From Melieria omissa (taxonomy: Eukaryota; Arthropoda; Insecta; Diptera; Ulidiidae), in the NCBI GenBank assembly GCA_963971225.1, contig OZ020269.1, forward strand, positions 38,833,264 to 38,897,263: 64,000 nt of DNA, given 5' to 3'. A program made the translations under genes and the position numbers. Below are positions 22,781-34,454 of this stretch, one piece after another. The notes under the pieces are model-generated. The model made no database searches. It was not told the DNA's origin and worked only from the letters and a program-made list of their open reading frames with translations. Every line of letters starts with the position of its first letter. The first letter of the stretch is position 1.

Positions 22781-23507
22781 GGGGTTACGCCACTGTAAAA
22801 TTAAAAAAAAATCGATTTTTTTTTATTGGCTTAAAATAGTGTGAACCCTATAGAATAAGAAACAAAACGTTTTATGCATAAAATAAAAAATTTTTATGCG
22901 AAATACGAGGTTACCGCCAAGCGCGTCACGCATATGCCGAAGCGGGTGTATGCGACGTTCTCGCTTCCGCCAACTTTGAACGCGTTTTTCTCGAAACACG
23001 ATTTTTCAAAATGGCACGCGGCACAACTCCAACAATTTTCAATATTTTGACTTAAAATTTTGACTGGATCTTATCAATAACATTATCTAGAGAAGATCGT
23101 GTGGAATTTTTGATAACTCGATTTGTTGATTTTTAATTAACAAAAGACATGTAATTTTTTACCTCAAAAATCAAAAAATTTTTTGAAACTCCCGCCAAAA
23201 TTTTAAAAATCAATATTTTTAAAAATCCACCCGATCTTCTCTAGCAAAAAGCCTCTAGATTAACAGGAATTTTTTATTTGGTCGCAGATTCAAAATTGCA
23301 CCTTCAGTGCTGCGTGCCGTGAAGCCCTGCAGGGAAAACATAGCCTAGGAGGATGCAGTGGAGCCACCTATATGTTGATAATCCAAAATAAAGTCTAATA
23401 TGTGTCCAATAACACCTGTGAATAACTTCTTCTACAAACTTTTTGAAAGCGAGGAAAAAAATCACAAAAAAACCCTATTTTTTGAGCGGTTACAGTGGCG
23501 TAACCCC
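22781..23507. mobile_element. piggyBac-like MITE (nested)
   Basis: 727 bp element with TIRs GGGGTTACGCCACTGTAA / TTACAGTGGCGTAACCCC. The right flank is TTAA (23508-23511) and the left TTCA (one mutation). It shares a GTTTTTCTCGAAAC interior motif (22985-22998) with the elements at 2128 and 34455. Confidence 0.75.
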
Positions 23508-23638
23508 TTAAATGAAAGACAAATTGCAGCGATATTTTGTCTCATATGGGCCAAATTTCATGCAAATGTATTGGTAAATTCAAAAAATGTTATGAATGTA
23601 GTGGAGTTTCGGTCAGACAGTTCTTGTAGGGTAATTAA

Positions 23639-25335
23639 AAAGCTGTATAATGCTCGCATTCAAACATTGTGAATTATTCGAGGGATACTGTCAAGGAACT
23701 TTTTGCATAACTTGCGGAGAGAGCACGTCAATTCTTTGGAATTACCCTTGAAAGCTGTCTAAATTGTGCTTTTCTGCAAGAAGACTCTTCATATACTACT
23801 CCCCCCCCCCGCCCCTGGATGTTTCCGATTTTGTTCGTGGAATTCAGAGGGCTAATCCATGATGATAACGCCATTTTCCTACTTCCAAGTATGACAGCTC
23901 CGATGTTTAGGGTCATTTGTCTATTGCAAGACCAAATTTTCGTTTTTAATTTTCTTGGCCGACTTTGAAAGGAGATGGTTATAAATTTTAAGGAATTCTA
24001 ACCGAATCCACATTGCATGAGAAGAGCTTCAGAGACCAAAATCGGTTCTCTGAGAAGCATTTCCAGACATTCACATTTACAATGTTTAACAGAGCGCTAA
24101 ATAACCTCGATCTACGCCCAGAATGTCACTTTATAAAAAAAAATCACCTTCGACCAATCGTGATCTGAATTCATTGGCGCTAAGCAGCGGTTTCTAGCCC
24201 ATATGCGAAGTGGCGCACGCAAAAGGGGTAAGGCCTTTGGAGGGTTCAAACCCAGAAACTCCTTAATTAAATCCTGTTTGCGCCACTGCACAGTGATTCG
24301 TTCCATAGACAAAATTCAAACAATTTATGGTCTCAGAATTTAACGATTTTGATGTCATTTGAAAGGTAAAACTCCAACTAAGAAAACCCCAAAAAATCTG
24401 TGCAAAAAATTAATTAGTGTCTGTGCAAAACCGGCTCAAAGTTGAAACTTTTTTCTCAACAAAATGTAAACACATAATTTCTGTGTTTTAGTCTATTGAG
24501 TACAAAAAATTTTAAAAATACATGGTTACCAAGAAGTTGCTTAAACTTTCAATATAGAATAAGAAATGATGTCACCATTTTCGCTTTTAATGTTTTCTCA
24601 AAATTTGCAAAGCGTAGGCGTTTACTTCACTTTTAATTTAAAATATTTTTCTAAATAAAAAATCTGAAAATGGGCAAAACTTAGAGGAAAATATCTAAAA
24701 AGTATGTGAAAGTATGTTCCTGGATTTTTTTTATTATAAGAAGCATTCTTTCTTTGTCGGAATGTAATTACATCCTCCGATATCTTCCGATTTCAGAAAA
24801 TAATTCAATTTGAAAAGTGGTCTAAACACGTATTTTTCCACAAAATTTATTTAATTTATGCCTAAAAGTCTGCAATCAGCACGAAAAATTATAAAATCTG
24901 CAAAACCAGAGTTTTTATTGCAAAACCAGAGGGTCCTAAGACAATTTCTGTTACTCTTTGGAATAATCAATGTTGACGTTACCGATTAAGTGTAAAATCT
25001 GAAAAATCTAGCCAACACACTCGTTGCTATAGCTCAACGAAAACGACGAAAATTGCAAATTTAAGTCTCAGTCATTGCTAAACTATAACAGTTTAAGAAA
25101 AACTAAATGGAGATTTCAATTCAGCAGATCATGTTTAACTAGTATACCAAATTTTATGAAGAACGAACCACTCCTTCTAATTTTGTCCCGCGGTTGTATG
25201 GTGTCGAATCACTGTGCACTGCGTAGAACGATATAGTAATTTTGCATCGTTTGACCTTGGCTTTACAACTGCACAATCACTTGGTCGAGTTTGCTGGACG
25301 TCGCTTTGATTTTTTCGCTCAGGAAAGTCATCAAT
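23639..25335. other. unassigned AT-rich stretch
   Basis: No supported gene. A C-run (23803-23812) and a CAGTGGCGCAAACAG end-like sequence (complement of 24281-24295), similar to the hAT end at 40802, are the only landmarks; no partner end was found. Confidence 0.4.
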
Positions 25336-25339
25336 ATTT

Positions 25340-25644
25340 CTGTGGCCGTAAGGAATAACAGCCAAAGTCGAGTTAGGACAAAATTGAGTTATGTTATTAC
25401 CACCACCACCAACAGCCAAAGTCGAGTTAGGACAAAATTGAGTTATGTTATTTCCACCATTGCATTCGTCGTATTCAAATGTACTACTCTACACAAAATT
25501 CTATGGCTATTGCTCATAAAATGAATGTTTTACGCCCAAAAATCTAAAATTTATTTAGTGTAATCTAAAGCAAATTCAAAAATTAAAAGTGCTCTCCTGA
25601 AAACATCATAAAATCGACTTTGGCTGTTATCCTTACGGCCACAG
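25340..25644. mobile_element. MITE with internal 54 bp duplication
   Basis: 305 bp with ~30 bp TIRs (CTGTGGCCGTAAGG and AACAGCCAAAGTCGA, mirrored at 25617-25644) and ATTT on both sides. A 42 bp segment starting at 25357 is repeated at 25411 with a CCACCACCACC spacer; the duplicated unit includes half of the TIR. Confidence 0.65.
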
Positions 25645-25884
25645 ATTTTTCGATTGTTTGTTCCGGGTCACTCACTTCTCAACGAACGTCATCGACAATT
25701 TAATCACTTTGGCTACGGCTGCATGCGACCGTTTTGATCTGCATGCAAAAGGCGACAGCCTCGAAGCTTTTTGCGTACAAGAAGTTTCGAGAGACTTAGG
25801 ATGCCAAAAGTAAAAAATAAATATTTTCTGATCGCAATAATTTTTTGATATGCAATAAAGGAATATGCAAATGTTACGTATATA

Positions 25885-27543
25885 CACTAGTCAGAATAAG
25901 TTTGCGTACAGGCAAGTCAAAAATATTTTATGATTAATTTTGACCTCAAAAATGGGTTCTCTGTTTATAAAAACTTATCCACATTATTCATATATGCCTT
26001 AACTGCACTTTTTGTTCTGTTTTAGATGAATTAAAATAATAATTTTCCATGTATTCGTATTTATGGACAATATACTCACAAAACGGTGCAGAATAAGTTT
26101 GCGTACAAAACTAATAACGGGAACTTCTGGTTATGCTCTTTATTTTTTTTGGAAAATTGGTATTCCATTGAACAGTAAACGGACTTGTAAATTATTTGGA
26201 ACCGTATATGTGCTTGAAATTTTATAGAAAGCAATAGAATTCAACAGAAAAATATTAAAAATGGATAAAGAATAATCTTACAAAAACTTTTCAAAATTGA
26301 CAAAAAATTTCATGAAATTAGAGAAACTTTTGGGAGAGCACATTCGTCATTTCAAAAAGCCATCTTAAATCTAAAAAAAACAGAAAATCTTGTTTGGTTA
26401 CTACGATCTGACCATTTTCTTAAGTTACCCGAGCAAGAGGATTCGATTGTTTGCGATCAGTGCATCACAATCTAAGGCTAGTTGCATCCAATATCTTCAG
26501 AAATGTACAGAAATATTTTATAAACCACATTAGCAGTGACTTTATAAGAAAAGTTCTGAAAAAAACATACTTCCCCTACATAACAGCATGTAAGAAGCCC
26601 ATATTTAGCTTACTTACAAGAAGCACAGAATTGCTTTCGTAAAAGAGTCCATCAAGGAGTCTAAAAAACCAGATTTCCGGGACGAAATGTTGTTATCTAT
26701 AGAAAGTGGGACCTTTCATTATTATTTGATAATGGTTTGGCATATTTGGCATTAAAAGGCATCAACTAATTTGAACAGGATCCTGTTAATAACAAAAATC
26801 TGAAATTAACAGTGAAGCATAGCATATGTGGAGATATGGTATGGGGCTGCATGTCAGGAAAAGGAGTGAGCAGGCTGTGTTGTTTTATTCAGAAATGCTT
26901 CCGGGGGGTTATTTACATATTCTAAAAGCTTATGCAAGCCAAGGTTTCAAAACTTTGGATCAGATTCCAACATATCTTTTCAACCTTAGCGCGCAATGCA
27001 TACGATGCGAAGCTATGTTTGCTATTAACTGGCTCAACAAAGCTGCAAAAGTCCCTCCCTAGTCACCTACCGTGCATCTAATTGAGTATATAAGGGGTTC
27101 AGTTAAGCCCTGAGCCCAACAACACTCCATCTTCTAAGATATAGTTAACCAATACAACAATTCAAGGATATAACAAAATAACCGCTGAAAAAACACCGAA
27201 TTTAAAAAAATTTGCGCCAAAACTTCTGCAGGGAGTTCAAGCGAGAAAATAAAATTCACAAAGTTATTAATTTTTGGACAAAACTTAGTTTCAATTGAAT
27301 TTTAACTACATAATCTCATCTTGTACGCAAACTTTTTCTGAGGTGAATTCATAACATATTTTGTTTTTGGCCCTCCTTCTACAGTTTGGTCAAGTTTTTG
27401 TTATTATTATCTTAATGGAATAAAAGAACTAAGTTTACGGAAAAAATAAAAAATATTTTGTTTTTGAAAAATTACTTTAAGTGATTTATTTTTCATATGA
27501 AAAACCTACGTACCCCTTGTACGCAAACTTATTCTGACTAGTG
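25885..27543 (+). mobile_element. Tc1-like transposon, copy 1
   Basis: 1659 bp with 26 bp TIRs (CACTAGTCAGAATAAGTTTG mirrored at 27518-27543) between TA dinucleotides (25883-25884, 27544-27545). The TIR motif GAATAAGTTTGCGTAC is repeated internally (26092-26107 direct), giving the double-site termini common in Tc1-like elements. Copy 2 lies at 29652-31312. Confidence 0.93.
26261..27100 (+). pseudogene. Tc1-like transposase, dead
   Basis: A start-like ATGGATAAAGAATAA is followed by scattered Tc1-transposase matches in one frame: a SVHHNLRLVASNIF-type second HTH region (about 26456), YFPYITACKKPIFSLL (Tc1 linker), a poorly preserved catalytic middle, and SPTVHLIEYIRG near 27065, standing for the SPDLNPIEN third-acid motif. 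Many stops are present. The same disabling stops occur in copy 2. Confidence 0.75.
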
Positions 27544-27545
27544 TA

Positions 27546-29335
27546 TGCTGAAAAAAAAACGAAAAGCAACAGTTAGCATGATAACCGTTATCGAATTTGT
27601 CTCACTGCGACAATTGCAGTGACACATCCCTCATTTTTTTTTGGATAAAAGAAAAAGTAGTTGCAAACTTTGTGCTCGATTTTTTGGGTTAAGAAATATG
27701 ATTATGGGGCTGCTTATTGTATGTTAATATTTTCTGGCTTATTACAGTTAAACGCTCAAATTTGGAGCCGATCGCACCCAAGTGTCTCTGGAACGTAGTT
27801 TTTAAAGAGAAATGGGATTTTTCCCAAGTGTCCAGCTCCATATGAAAATCGCATGTTTTTAGACGCTAGTCTGCCCGACAATCTGCTTACTCTAATGCCC
27901 GTAAGAAATTATTACAAGCATATTTCGCACATTTGAACGATGTCTCGAAATACATTTGACCGATTTTAGCAATTTCAGAGTGGCTTAGCCAGCGTCGTCG
28001 ACACGCTCCGCGAACAACTTCTGTAACTCCCTCAGTGAAGGAAAGCAAGGAAAGTGGCAAAGGCTGTGCACGTGTGACAGTGGGATTCGGTGGGCTGTGC
28101 ACGATGGCAAATGCACCTCGTAATATGCACACCTACCCAAGGTGAGTGCGCGCTAACCCTCGGCTTGCAGGGCGTAAAAAGTAAAAACCACAGAAACAGT
28201 CACTGCAGCAGTCTGCCGTGGATTCACATCAGCGATCAAAAGTGCTGATTGGCTGTTGGTGGCGCAAGGCAGCTGTCGTCGGCGGCGGTATCATACCGAA
28301 CGTTACCGCAGCAGCAGCATCGCATGACCTCTCATCCGTGGTCAAAGTCGAGAACATTGAACAATGGAGCGCCAGCAGCCGACCGCCGGCAGTCGACCGG
28401 CGGTGAGGACTGCTGTTTTCACAACCTCTTGCTGGGCAACACGGTGGCGTGCGCCGCATGTGTCGGCACTGTCGAGATGGTGTACGGTCGACGGTCGCAC
28501 TCAATGTACTATACATGTTCATTTTCCGGACGCTCGACATATGCGTACGCGTCCACACACGTCGTGCGAGTGCACGCTCGCCGGCAATTCATTAATAGAG
28601 CGCAGAGAGTAGAGCGTACTCGTGCGTATAACGTATCTGAAGTGATTTGTAAACAAATTAAGGGCGTGCACGTGTCAACCTCGTTAAACTTCCACTTAAG
28701 TTACCTTAAATGCTACCGAGAGACATTCGAGCCAGCGTGTGCTCAGCCGCTCCAGTGGGACAGACAGACGGACAGGCGAGTGGAGCGCTAGCTTTCACAC
28801 ACAGGGCGCACAGTCAGTTCGGCTACTAAGTCGAGTATCATTGGTTTCTATTTGGATCGCATTTGTCGCACACGTACCTACGCGCATACCCATTGCACTT
28901 AGTTGCCCATTATCACTGCCGACACCGACTTCACCGTTGTTATTGTTATTGTCATTCATTAAACACACACGTACATACTTACAGCATACGGTCTAATACA
29001 TACTTATGTATATGTTTGGACTTGTAACATATACATATATATTGTATAGTATTGAACGGGGCAAAATGAAGAGCTCAGTAGCCCGAGCTCTGTCAAAACG
29101 GCGGGCGTTTTTGCACGCTTCACATACAAATTAAATCAAATAAATTAAGTAAGCTCACACTAATAAATAAAAACAGATGCGCCAAATCTTAATGCCGCCT
29201 TTTTGTTCTCGTTCATCCAGCACCTCGTTTCCCGTTCGTTTAATTTGCGGAGGACAGTGCCACAAAAGCAAATTAGTGTGTGCTTTTGCCAAACCTTTGC
29301 TTACTTTGCAGCCACCACAGTTCCATTTTCTGTCA
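27546..29335. other. unassigned, partly GC-richer single-copy-looking region
   Basis: The part from 28000 to 29000 is GC-richer and less repetitive than its surroundings. Open frames here (for example 28249-28791) show no recognised domain and overlap frames on the opposite strand. It could be a host promoter or 5' exon region; see the initiator candidate at 28814. No gene is supported. Confidence 0.35.
28805..28850 (+). promoter_or_regulatory. possible Inr/DPE core promoter
   Basis: TCAGTT (28814-28819) matches the arthropod initiator TCAKTY. At +28 from its A lies GGTTT (28843-28847), four of five matches to the DPE consensus RGWYV. There is no TATA box. Chance occurrence is quite possible. 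Confidence 0.2.
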
Positions 29336-29651
29336 CTATTTAACAGGGTGCGGAGAACGATCAAAATACGATCTTTCTCACGAATAATCGCAACCAAAAA
29401 CTGAGTGCTTCTAATTTCTCGCGAGCGATAAAGTTGCGCTGCGAGCAAAAGCATTTACGATCTCTCACGAGAAATCTAAATGTTCGGAAAAATCGCGAAT
29501 GAGAAAATGTCGCTGCAAGCGTCGTCAGTTCGATCTCTCGCGATCGTTCGTTTGTTGCGAGCGCTTGTTGTAAAACTCAATCAGTAACTCGTATTGTGAA
29601 GATTGAATCTTTGAACGATCGCGATCGTTCGTCTGGGCAATAAATAATGTA

Positions 29652-31312
29652 CACTAGTCAGAATAAGTTTGCGTACAGGCAAGTCAAAAATATTTTATGA
29701 TTAATTTTGACCTCAAAAATGGGTTCTCTGTTTATAAAAACTTATCCACATTATTCATATATGCCTTAACTGCACTTTTTGTTCTGTTTTAGATGAATTA
29801 AAATAATAATTTTCCATGTATTCGTATTTATTGACAATATACTCACAAAACGGTGCAGAATAAGTTTGCGTACAAAACTAATAACGGGAACTTCCGGTTA
29901 TGCTCTTTATTTTTTTTGGAAAATTTGTATTCCATTGAACATTAAACGGACTTGTAAGTTATTTGGAACCGTATATGTGCTTGAAATTTAATAGAAAGCA
30001 ATAGAATTCAACAGAAAAATATTAAAAATGGATAAAGAATAATCTTACAAAAACTTTTCAAAATTGACAAAAAATTTCATGAAATTAGAGAAACTTTTGG
30101 GAGAGCACATTCGTCATTTCAAAAAGCCATCTTAAATCTAAAAAAAAAACAGAAAATCTTGTTTGGTTACTACGATCTGACCATTTTCTTAAGTTACCCG
30201 AGCAAGAGGATTCGATTGTTTGCGATCAGTGCATCACAACCTAAGGCTAGTTGCATCCAATATCTTCAGAAATGTACAGAAATATTTTATAAACCCCATT
30301 AGCAGTGACTTTATAAGAAAAGTTCTGAAAAAAACATACTTCCCCTACATAACAGCACGTAAGAAGCCCATATTTAGCTTACTTACAAGGAGCACAGAAT
30401 TGCTTTCGTAAAAGAGTCCATCAAGGAGTCTAAAAAACCGGATTTCCGGAACGAAATGTTGTTATCTATAGAAAGTGGGACCTTTCATTATTATTTGATA
30501 ATGGTTTGGCATATTTGGAATTAAAAAGCATCAACTAATTTAAACAGGATCCTGTTAATAACAAAAATCTGAAATTAACAGTGAAGCATAGCATGTGTGG
30601 AGATATGGTATGGGGCTGCATGTCAGGAAAAGGAGTGAGCAGGCTGTGTTGTTTTATTCAGAAATGTTTCCGGGGGGTTATTTACATATTCTAAAAGCTT
30701 ATGTAAGCCAAGGTTTCAAAACTTTGGATCAGATTCCAACATATCTTTTCAACCTTAGCGCGCAATGCATACGATGCGAAGCTATGTTTGCTATTAACTG
30801 GCTCAACAAAGTTGCAAAAGTCCCTCCCTAGTCACCTACCGTGCATCTAATTGAGTATATAAGGGGTTCAGTTAAACCCTGAGCCCAACAACACTCCATC
30901 TTCTAAGATATAGTTAACCAATACAACAATTCAAGGATATAACAAAATAACCGCTGAAAAAACACCGAATTTAAAAAAATTTGCGCCAAAACTTCTGCAG
31001 GGAGTTCAAGCGAGAAAATAAAATTCACAAAGTTATTAATTTTTGGACAAAACTTAGTTTCAATTGAATTTTAACTACATAATCTCATCTTGTACGCAAA
31101 CTTTTTCTGAGGTGAATTCATAACATATTTTGTTTTTGGCCCTCCTTTTACAGTTTGGTCAAGTTTTTGTTATTATTATCTTAATGGAATAAAAGAACTA
31201 AGTTTACGGAAAAAATAAAAAATATTTTGTTTTTGAAAAATTACTTTAAGTGATTTATTTTTCATATGAAAAAACTACGTACCCCTTGTACGCAAACTTA
31301 TTCTGACTAGTG
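29652..31312 (+). mobile_element. Tc1-like transposon, copy 2 (nested in hAT)
   Basis: 1661 bp, nearly identical along its length to 25885-27543, with the same 26 bp TIRs, flanked by TA (29650-29651, 31313-31314). Roughly a couple of dozen scattered substitutions by eye separate the copies. It sits inside the 29344-32084 hAT element and is therefore younger than it. Confidence 0.93.
30028..30870 (+). pseudogene. Tc1-like transposase, dead (copy 2)
   Basis: Same decayed reading frames as 26261-27100, with shared stops after the MDKE-like start and in the catalytic region. Because both copies carry the same lesions, they were spread as defective elements by a transposase supplied in trans. This is inferred from the shared stops. 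Confidence 0.75.
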
Positions 31313-32092
31313 TATATAGGAGTTTGAGCAGTTTGCTATTATACTCGGCTGCTACTGACTGCAGTTTATTTCCTAAAGGAAACTTATGTATAGAAGTTTG
31401 TAGATTTTAAAGACCTTTTGTTAGGAAAATTATAACAAAAAAATAGAAAACTTTGTGTTATGTTTGTATATGGTCTCGTAATGCCTTTTAGTGTTTCCTT
31501 ATATGTATCCTTTAAGTTGTTTTCCACACAAAATGCACTTTGAAACATCTGTGTCTTTATTATATGTAACAAGTTTCGTCTTGTCAATATTTGACACTTT
31601 GCCCATATTGATATAAAAAAGCAAACGCACAAGAAAATAATTTCACAAATCGTCCTTCGTCCGTATATATCGCAAAATAGACTAAATTCAATGATTGTTT
31701 GCAGCCACGCTCTACCGACGAACCTTACAAAAATTCGTTCGCGATCGATCAAACATTCGCTCGCGAACGATCGATCAAACATTCGCTCGCGAACGCTCGT
31801 TTTGGGATTGTATTTTATCGCGAGAAATACTTGAGCAAACGAGCGGTTGCGAATGATTTTCTGCATCAGCGTTCTTCCCACGACCGATCGCTTTCGTACG
31901 CTCCTTCGTTTGAAATGTGTATACATAAACTCGCTGCATACGATCTCTCACGAACGAATACGTAGGCAATGCATTCGCAACCGCTCGTTTGCTCAAGTAT
32001 TATAAATAAAATACAATCGCAAAACGAGCCAATATGAGAAGATCGAATTTTCGATCGTTCGCGAGCGAATTTTTCCGCACCCTGCTATTTAA

Positions 32093-32760
32093 CTTAAATA
32101 CTACCTATTTTGTATTCTTTGCTTTTATAATTGTTTGTGTTTTAAACTCGTATAGCGCAATCTTATTCGAATATCCTATGTAAACAAATTTGAGGAATTG
32201 GAAATAGTGCAATAGTGGAGTTATGGTAACTGCTAACAAAGACGTTGAAACTGACATTATATTTTACAATACAGTGCAACCAATTGAAAAAAATTTCGAA
32301 ATTTCGACAACACATTGCGTTCGATAGAGGACCTCAAGGGATTTTTTTCGGGGAGTTCGAGTTTCTTAAAATGCAGTTTAAAGATGGCGGCTTAGTGCCC
32401 CTAACTGAATCTTTTAAAACATCATTATAATTCACAAAGAAGGTTGTCTTGAAGTTTGTTTTTCTTTTGAGATCTTTAGGAAACTCTACGGAAAAGTACG
32501 GATCAGGGTTACATTCGTATACAAAAAAAGCAAAAAAGAGTTATTCGTTGTTTGATCAATCAGTCAATCAACCAGGTTTTCTAGTATTGAGTTAAAAATG
32601 CCATATGTGTTTTTAGTTTTCATTGAATGAAATCGGCGCAACAAGCGGCGTCTTTGCGACAATCGAAAATGATCTGGTGGTAAATGAGAGCGAGACGAAT
32701 TATATATACACTAACAACCTACGTTGGCCTACGTGAGCTCTTAAGCTGCCACCCTAACCT
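32093..32760. other. unassigned stretch
   Basis: No gene or paired repeat recognised. It ends in a short CCTAACCTAACCTAAC run (about 32751-32766), too short to call telomeric. Confidence 0.4.
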
Positions 32761-32764
32761 AACC

Positions 32765-33104
32765 TAACAATATACAAACACTTCTTGATAGAGCAGACTC
32801 CCCAAATGTTTTCTGCAATATTTTAAGCGCATTGGCAAAAGAAATTTCGTTCCTAAGACAAAATTTCTAACAAATACGTTGATCAACAAAATTATCCATT
32901 GTAAAATGCGACGAAGTACAAAAAGTTGACTGACGCTAACAGCTGCCAAACAAAAACTAATGATGCAATCCCGCTCAAAATTTGACACAGATGTCAGTTA
33001 AGGTCCTACCGACCTGCCCGATGCAGGGCCGTTGCCGTTGCCCTGCATCGGGCAACGGCGGAAAATTTAAAATACACAGTCCCGGTACTTATTGATCATA
33101 GTGT
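32765..33104 (-). pseudogene. mariner 5' end with transposase N-terminus
   Basis: On the minus strand a mariner TIR (TGATCAATAAGTACCGGGAC, next to TA at 33105) leads through a ~200 bp 5' UTR to an ATG at 32903-32901. It then encodes MDNFVDQRI, a stop, KFCLRNEISFANALKIL and ESALSRS: the first HTH of a mariner transposase. The 3' part is missing. An inserted palindrome (GCCCGATGCAGGGC ... GCCCTGCATCGGGC, 33017-33055) disrupts the 5' UTR. A second copy of this 5' end is at 56819. Confidence 0.75.
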
Positions 33105-33109
33105 ATGCT

Positions 33110-33660
33110 GTCTACACGCAGGAACTCACGGCGATCTGGGTCTCGCTTTGAAGCCGACAGGTATACTTTTGAAGTTGGCAAGGAATTCGTCTACCTACAA
33201 AGTCAGCTTATAGACAAAGCGAAGTGCTACTACGTTCTGGGTTAACAATTGAGTAGAAAATACCTCTTCAGACCGACAAAATTTGCGCCTTTATGGAGCG
33301 AAAGCATGGACATTGTCGAACACATTGGGGTGCTCGAAAGAAAGCTGCAAAGTATTCGGCCTGTTCGTATTGGCGACGACTATCAAATATGAACGAACAA
33401 CGAGCTGTATGAACTGTTTCAAGACTTGCACGGAGCACAGCGGTAAGGCTACGCAGACTTGGCCACGTCGTCTATATGGTCGATAAAGTTGTGGCGAAGA
33501 GAGAGACCGTGTCTCCGGAGGAAGGACCAAGTTAAGGACACCCTATCATCTCTTGGTGTGACCAACTGGAGAAGGCGCGCGCGAAGCAGAGACACCTGGA
33601 GAGAACTTTCCCGTTACAGACCGTAATTCGGTTAATATGGCCAGTTAAGTAAGCACATAA
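33110..33660 (+). pseudogene. RTE LINE 3' fragment
   Basis: End of an RTE-type ORF: a FEVGKEFVYLQS trace (33170), LYGAKAWTL (33286), a GPVRVGDDY-like block in shifted frames, and a GRPRLRRKDQ/LTNWRRRARS-like tail (33500-33590). It ends in GGCCAGTTAAGTAAG (33640) as in the LINE ending at 63718. Several frameshifts. RT catalytic part absent. Confidence 0.7.
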
Positions 33661-33828
33661 GTAAGTTTGATTAATAATATTTAAAATATATTATAAATTC
33701 GCCCTCAATTGACCACGAAATACATTTTAAACTAATCGGGTAAAAATGACAGGAGCTATCTTGCACGACTACAACTTAATAAATACCCCCGAAAATATTT
33801 TAGTTTTTATTGCTTTTGTAACGATCTA

Positions 33829-34407
33829 CGAGGGGCAAGTAAAAAATAAGGTTCCCAACGCTGTACATTCGCCGCGCGAGATACTAGGAGAAATCCGGCA
33901 ACACCGCCTTCATTGTTGATCCCCCCCACTCCATTCCAACTACCTGGAAGATCACTGCGAAGCTTAGTGCCAGTCTAACAGCCATCCGCGATGGAGCCCG
34001 CAATCGCCGTCACCGCCAGGTGTGAAATCAGTTCAGTGATTCGATTTTTAAACGCGAAGAAGCTTACACCTATTGAAATTCATAGACAGTTGGAAGAAGT
34101 TTATGGCAAAGCTTGCATCAGCGTCCAGCACGTCCGCAAATGGTGCAGGGAGTTCTCCAAAGGACGCACAGAGATGAAGAGGTGAAGGAAGCGGTCACCA
34201 AGTACATTGGCGGCCTAGCGGCGGAGTTCTTCGAAGCGGGTTTTCAGAAGTGGATAACTCGTCAGAAAAAATGCGTTGAAAGATCTGGCGACTATGTAGA
34301 AAAATAGTTTGAAATACAAGCTTTCAGATGGTATACATATTTATTGCAATAAAAAATGCCTTAACCCTGAAAAAAATGTGGGAACCTTATTTTTTACTTG
34401 CCCCTCG
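33829..34407 (+). mobile_element. internally deleted mariner-type element
   Basis: 579 bp with near-perfect long TIRs (CGAGGGGCAAGTAAAAAATA mirrored at the right end) between TA dinucleotides (33827-33828, 34408-34409). It retains both ends of its transposase gene but lacks the catalytic middle. Confidence 0.9.
33991..34306 (+). pseudogene. deleted transposase (HTH + C-tail)
   Basis: From the ATG at 33991: SSVIRFLNAKKLTPIEIHRQ and ACISVQHVRKWCREFSKGRT, the HTH_48-type N-terminal DNA-binding domain of mariner-superfamily transposases. After a deletion and frame change near 34170-34185, the C-terminal tail follows (VKEAVTKYIGGLAAEFFEAG, KCVERSGDYVEK). The DDE/D catalytic core is lost. It may still bind TIR DNA if expressed; inference. 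Confidence 0.82.
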
Positions 34408-34454
34408 TAGCTATGTTGATGAAATGGACAAATGTTATAATTCATCTAGATTAA

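Larger units (their letters stand above)
21720..23634. mobile_element. TTAA element carrying tRNA-like segments
   Basis: TIRs TTACCCTACAAGAAC / GTTCTTGTAGGGTAA with TTAA at 21716-21719 and 23635-23638, plus a GGTCATATGAGCGGTC-like subterminal block. It spans 1915 bp, including a nested TTAA MITE (22781-23507). It contains two tRNA-like segments and no transposase. Confidence 0.65.
29344..32084. mobile_element. hAT-type element rich in CGATCGTTCG palindromes
   Basis: TIR CAGGGTGCGGA / TCCGCACCCTG flanked by a perfect 8 bp TSD CTATTTAA (29336-29343, 32085-32092). It is about 1.08 kb without the nested Tc1-like element at 29652-31312. Both subterminal zones carry many copies of CGATCGTTCG / TCGCGAGCGA palindromic motifs (29440-29630, 31720-32070). 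No transposase remnant was identified. Confidence 0.9.

Noticed and set aside
24281..24295. Second end of a CAGTGGCG hAT MITE
   Set aside because: The end sequence is similar to 40802 but no partner TIR or 8 bp TSD was found.
28249..28791. 180-codon open frame on the plus strand
   Set aside because: No recognisable domain, overlaps an equally long frame on the other strand and low-complexity GC-rich sequence; no start context or splice support.
32751..32766. Telomere-like CCTAACCTAAC repeat
   Set aside because: Only about three units; dipterans of this group lack simple telomerase repeats, and it lies between transposon fragments.
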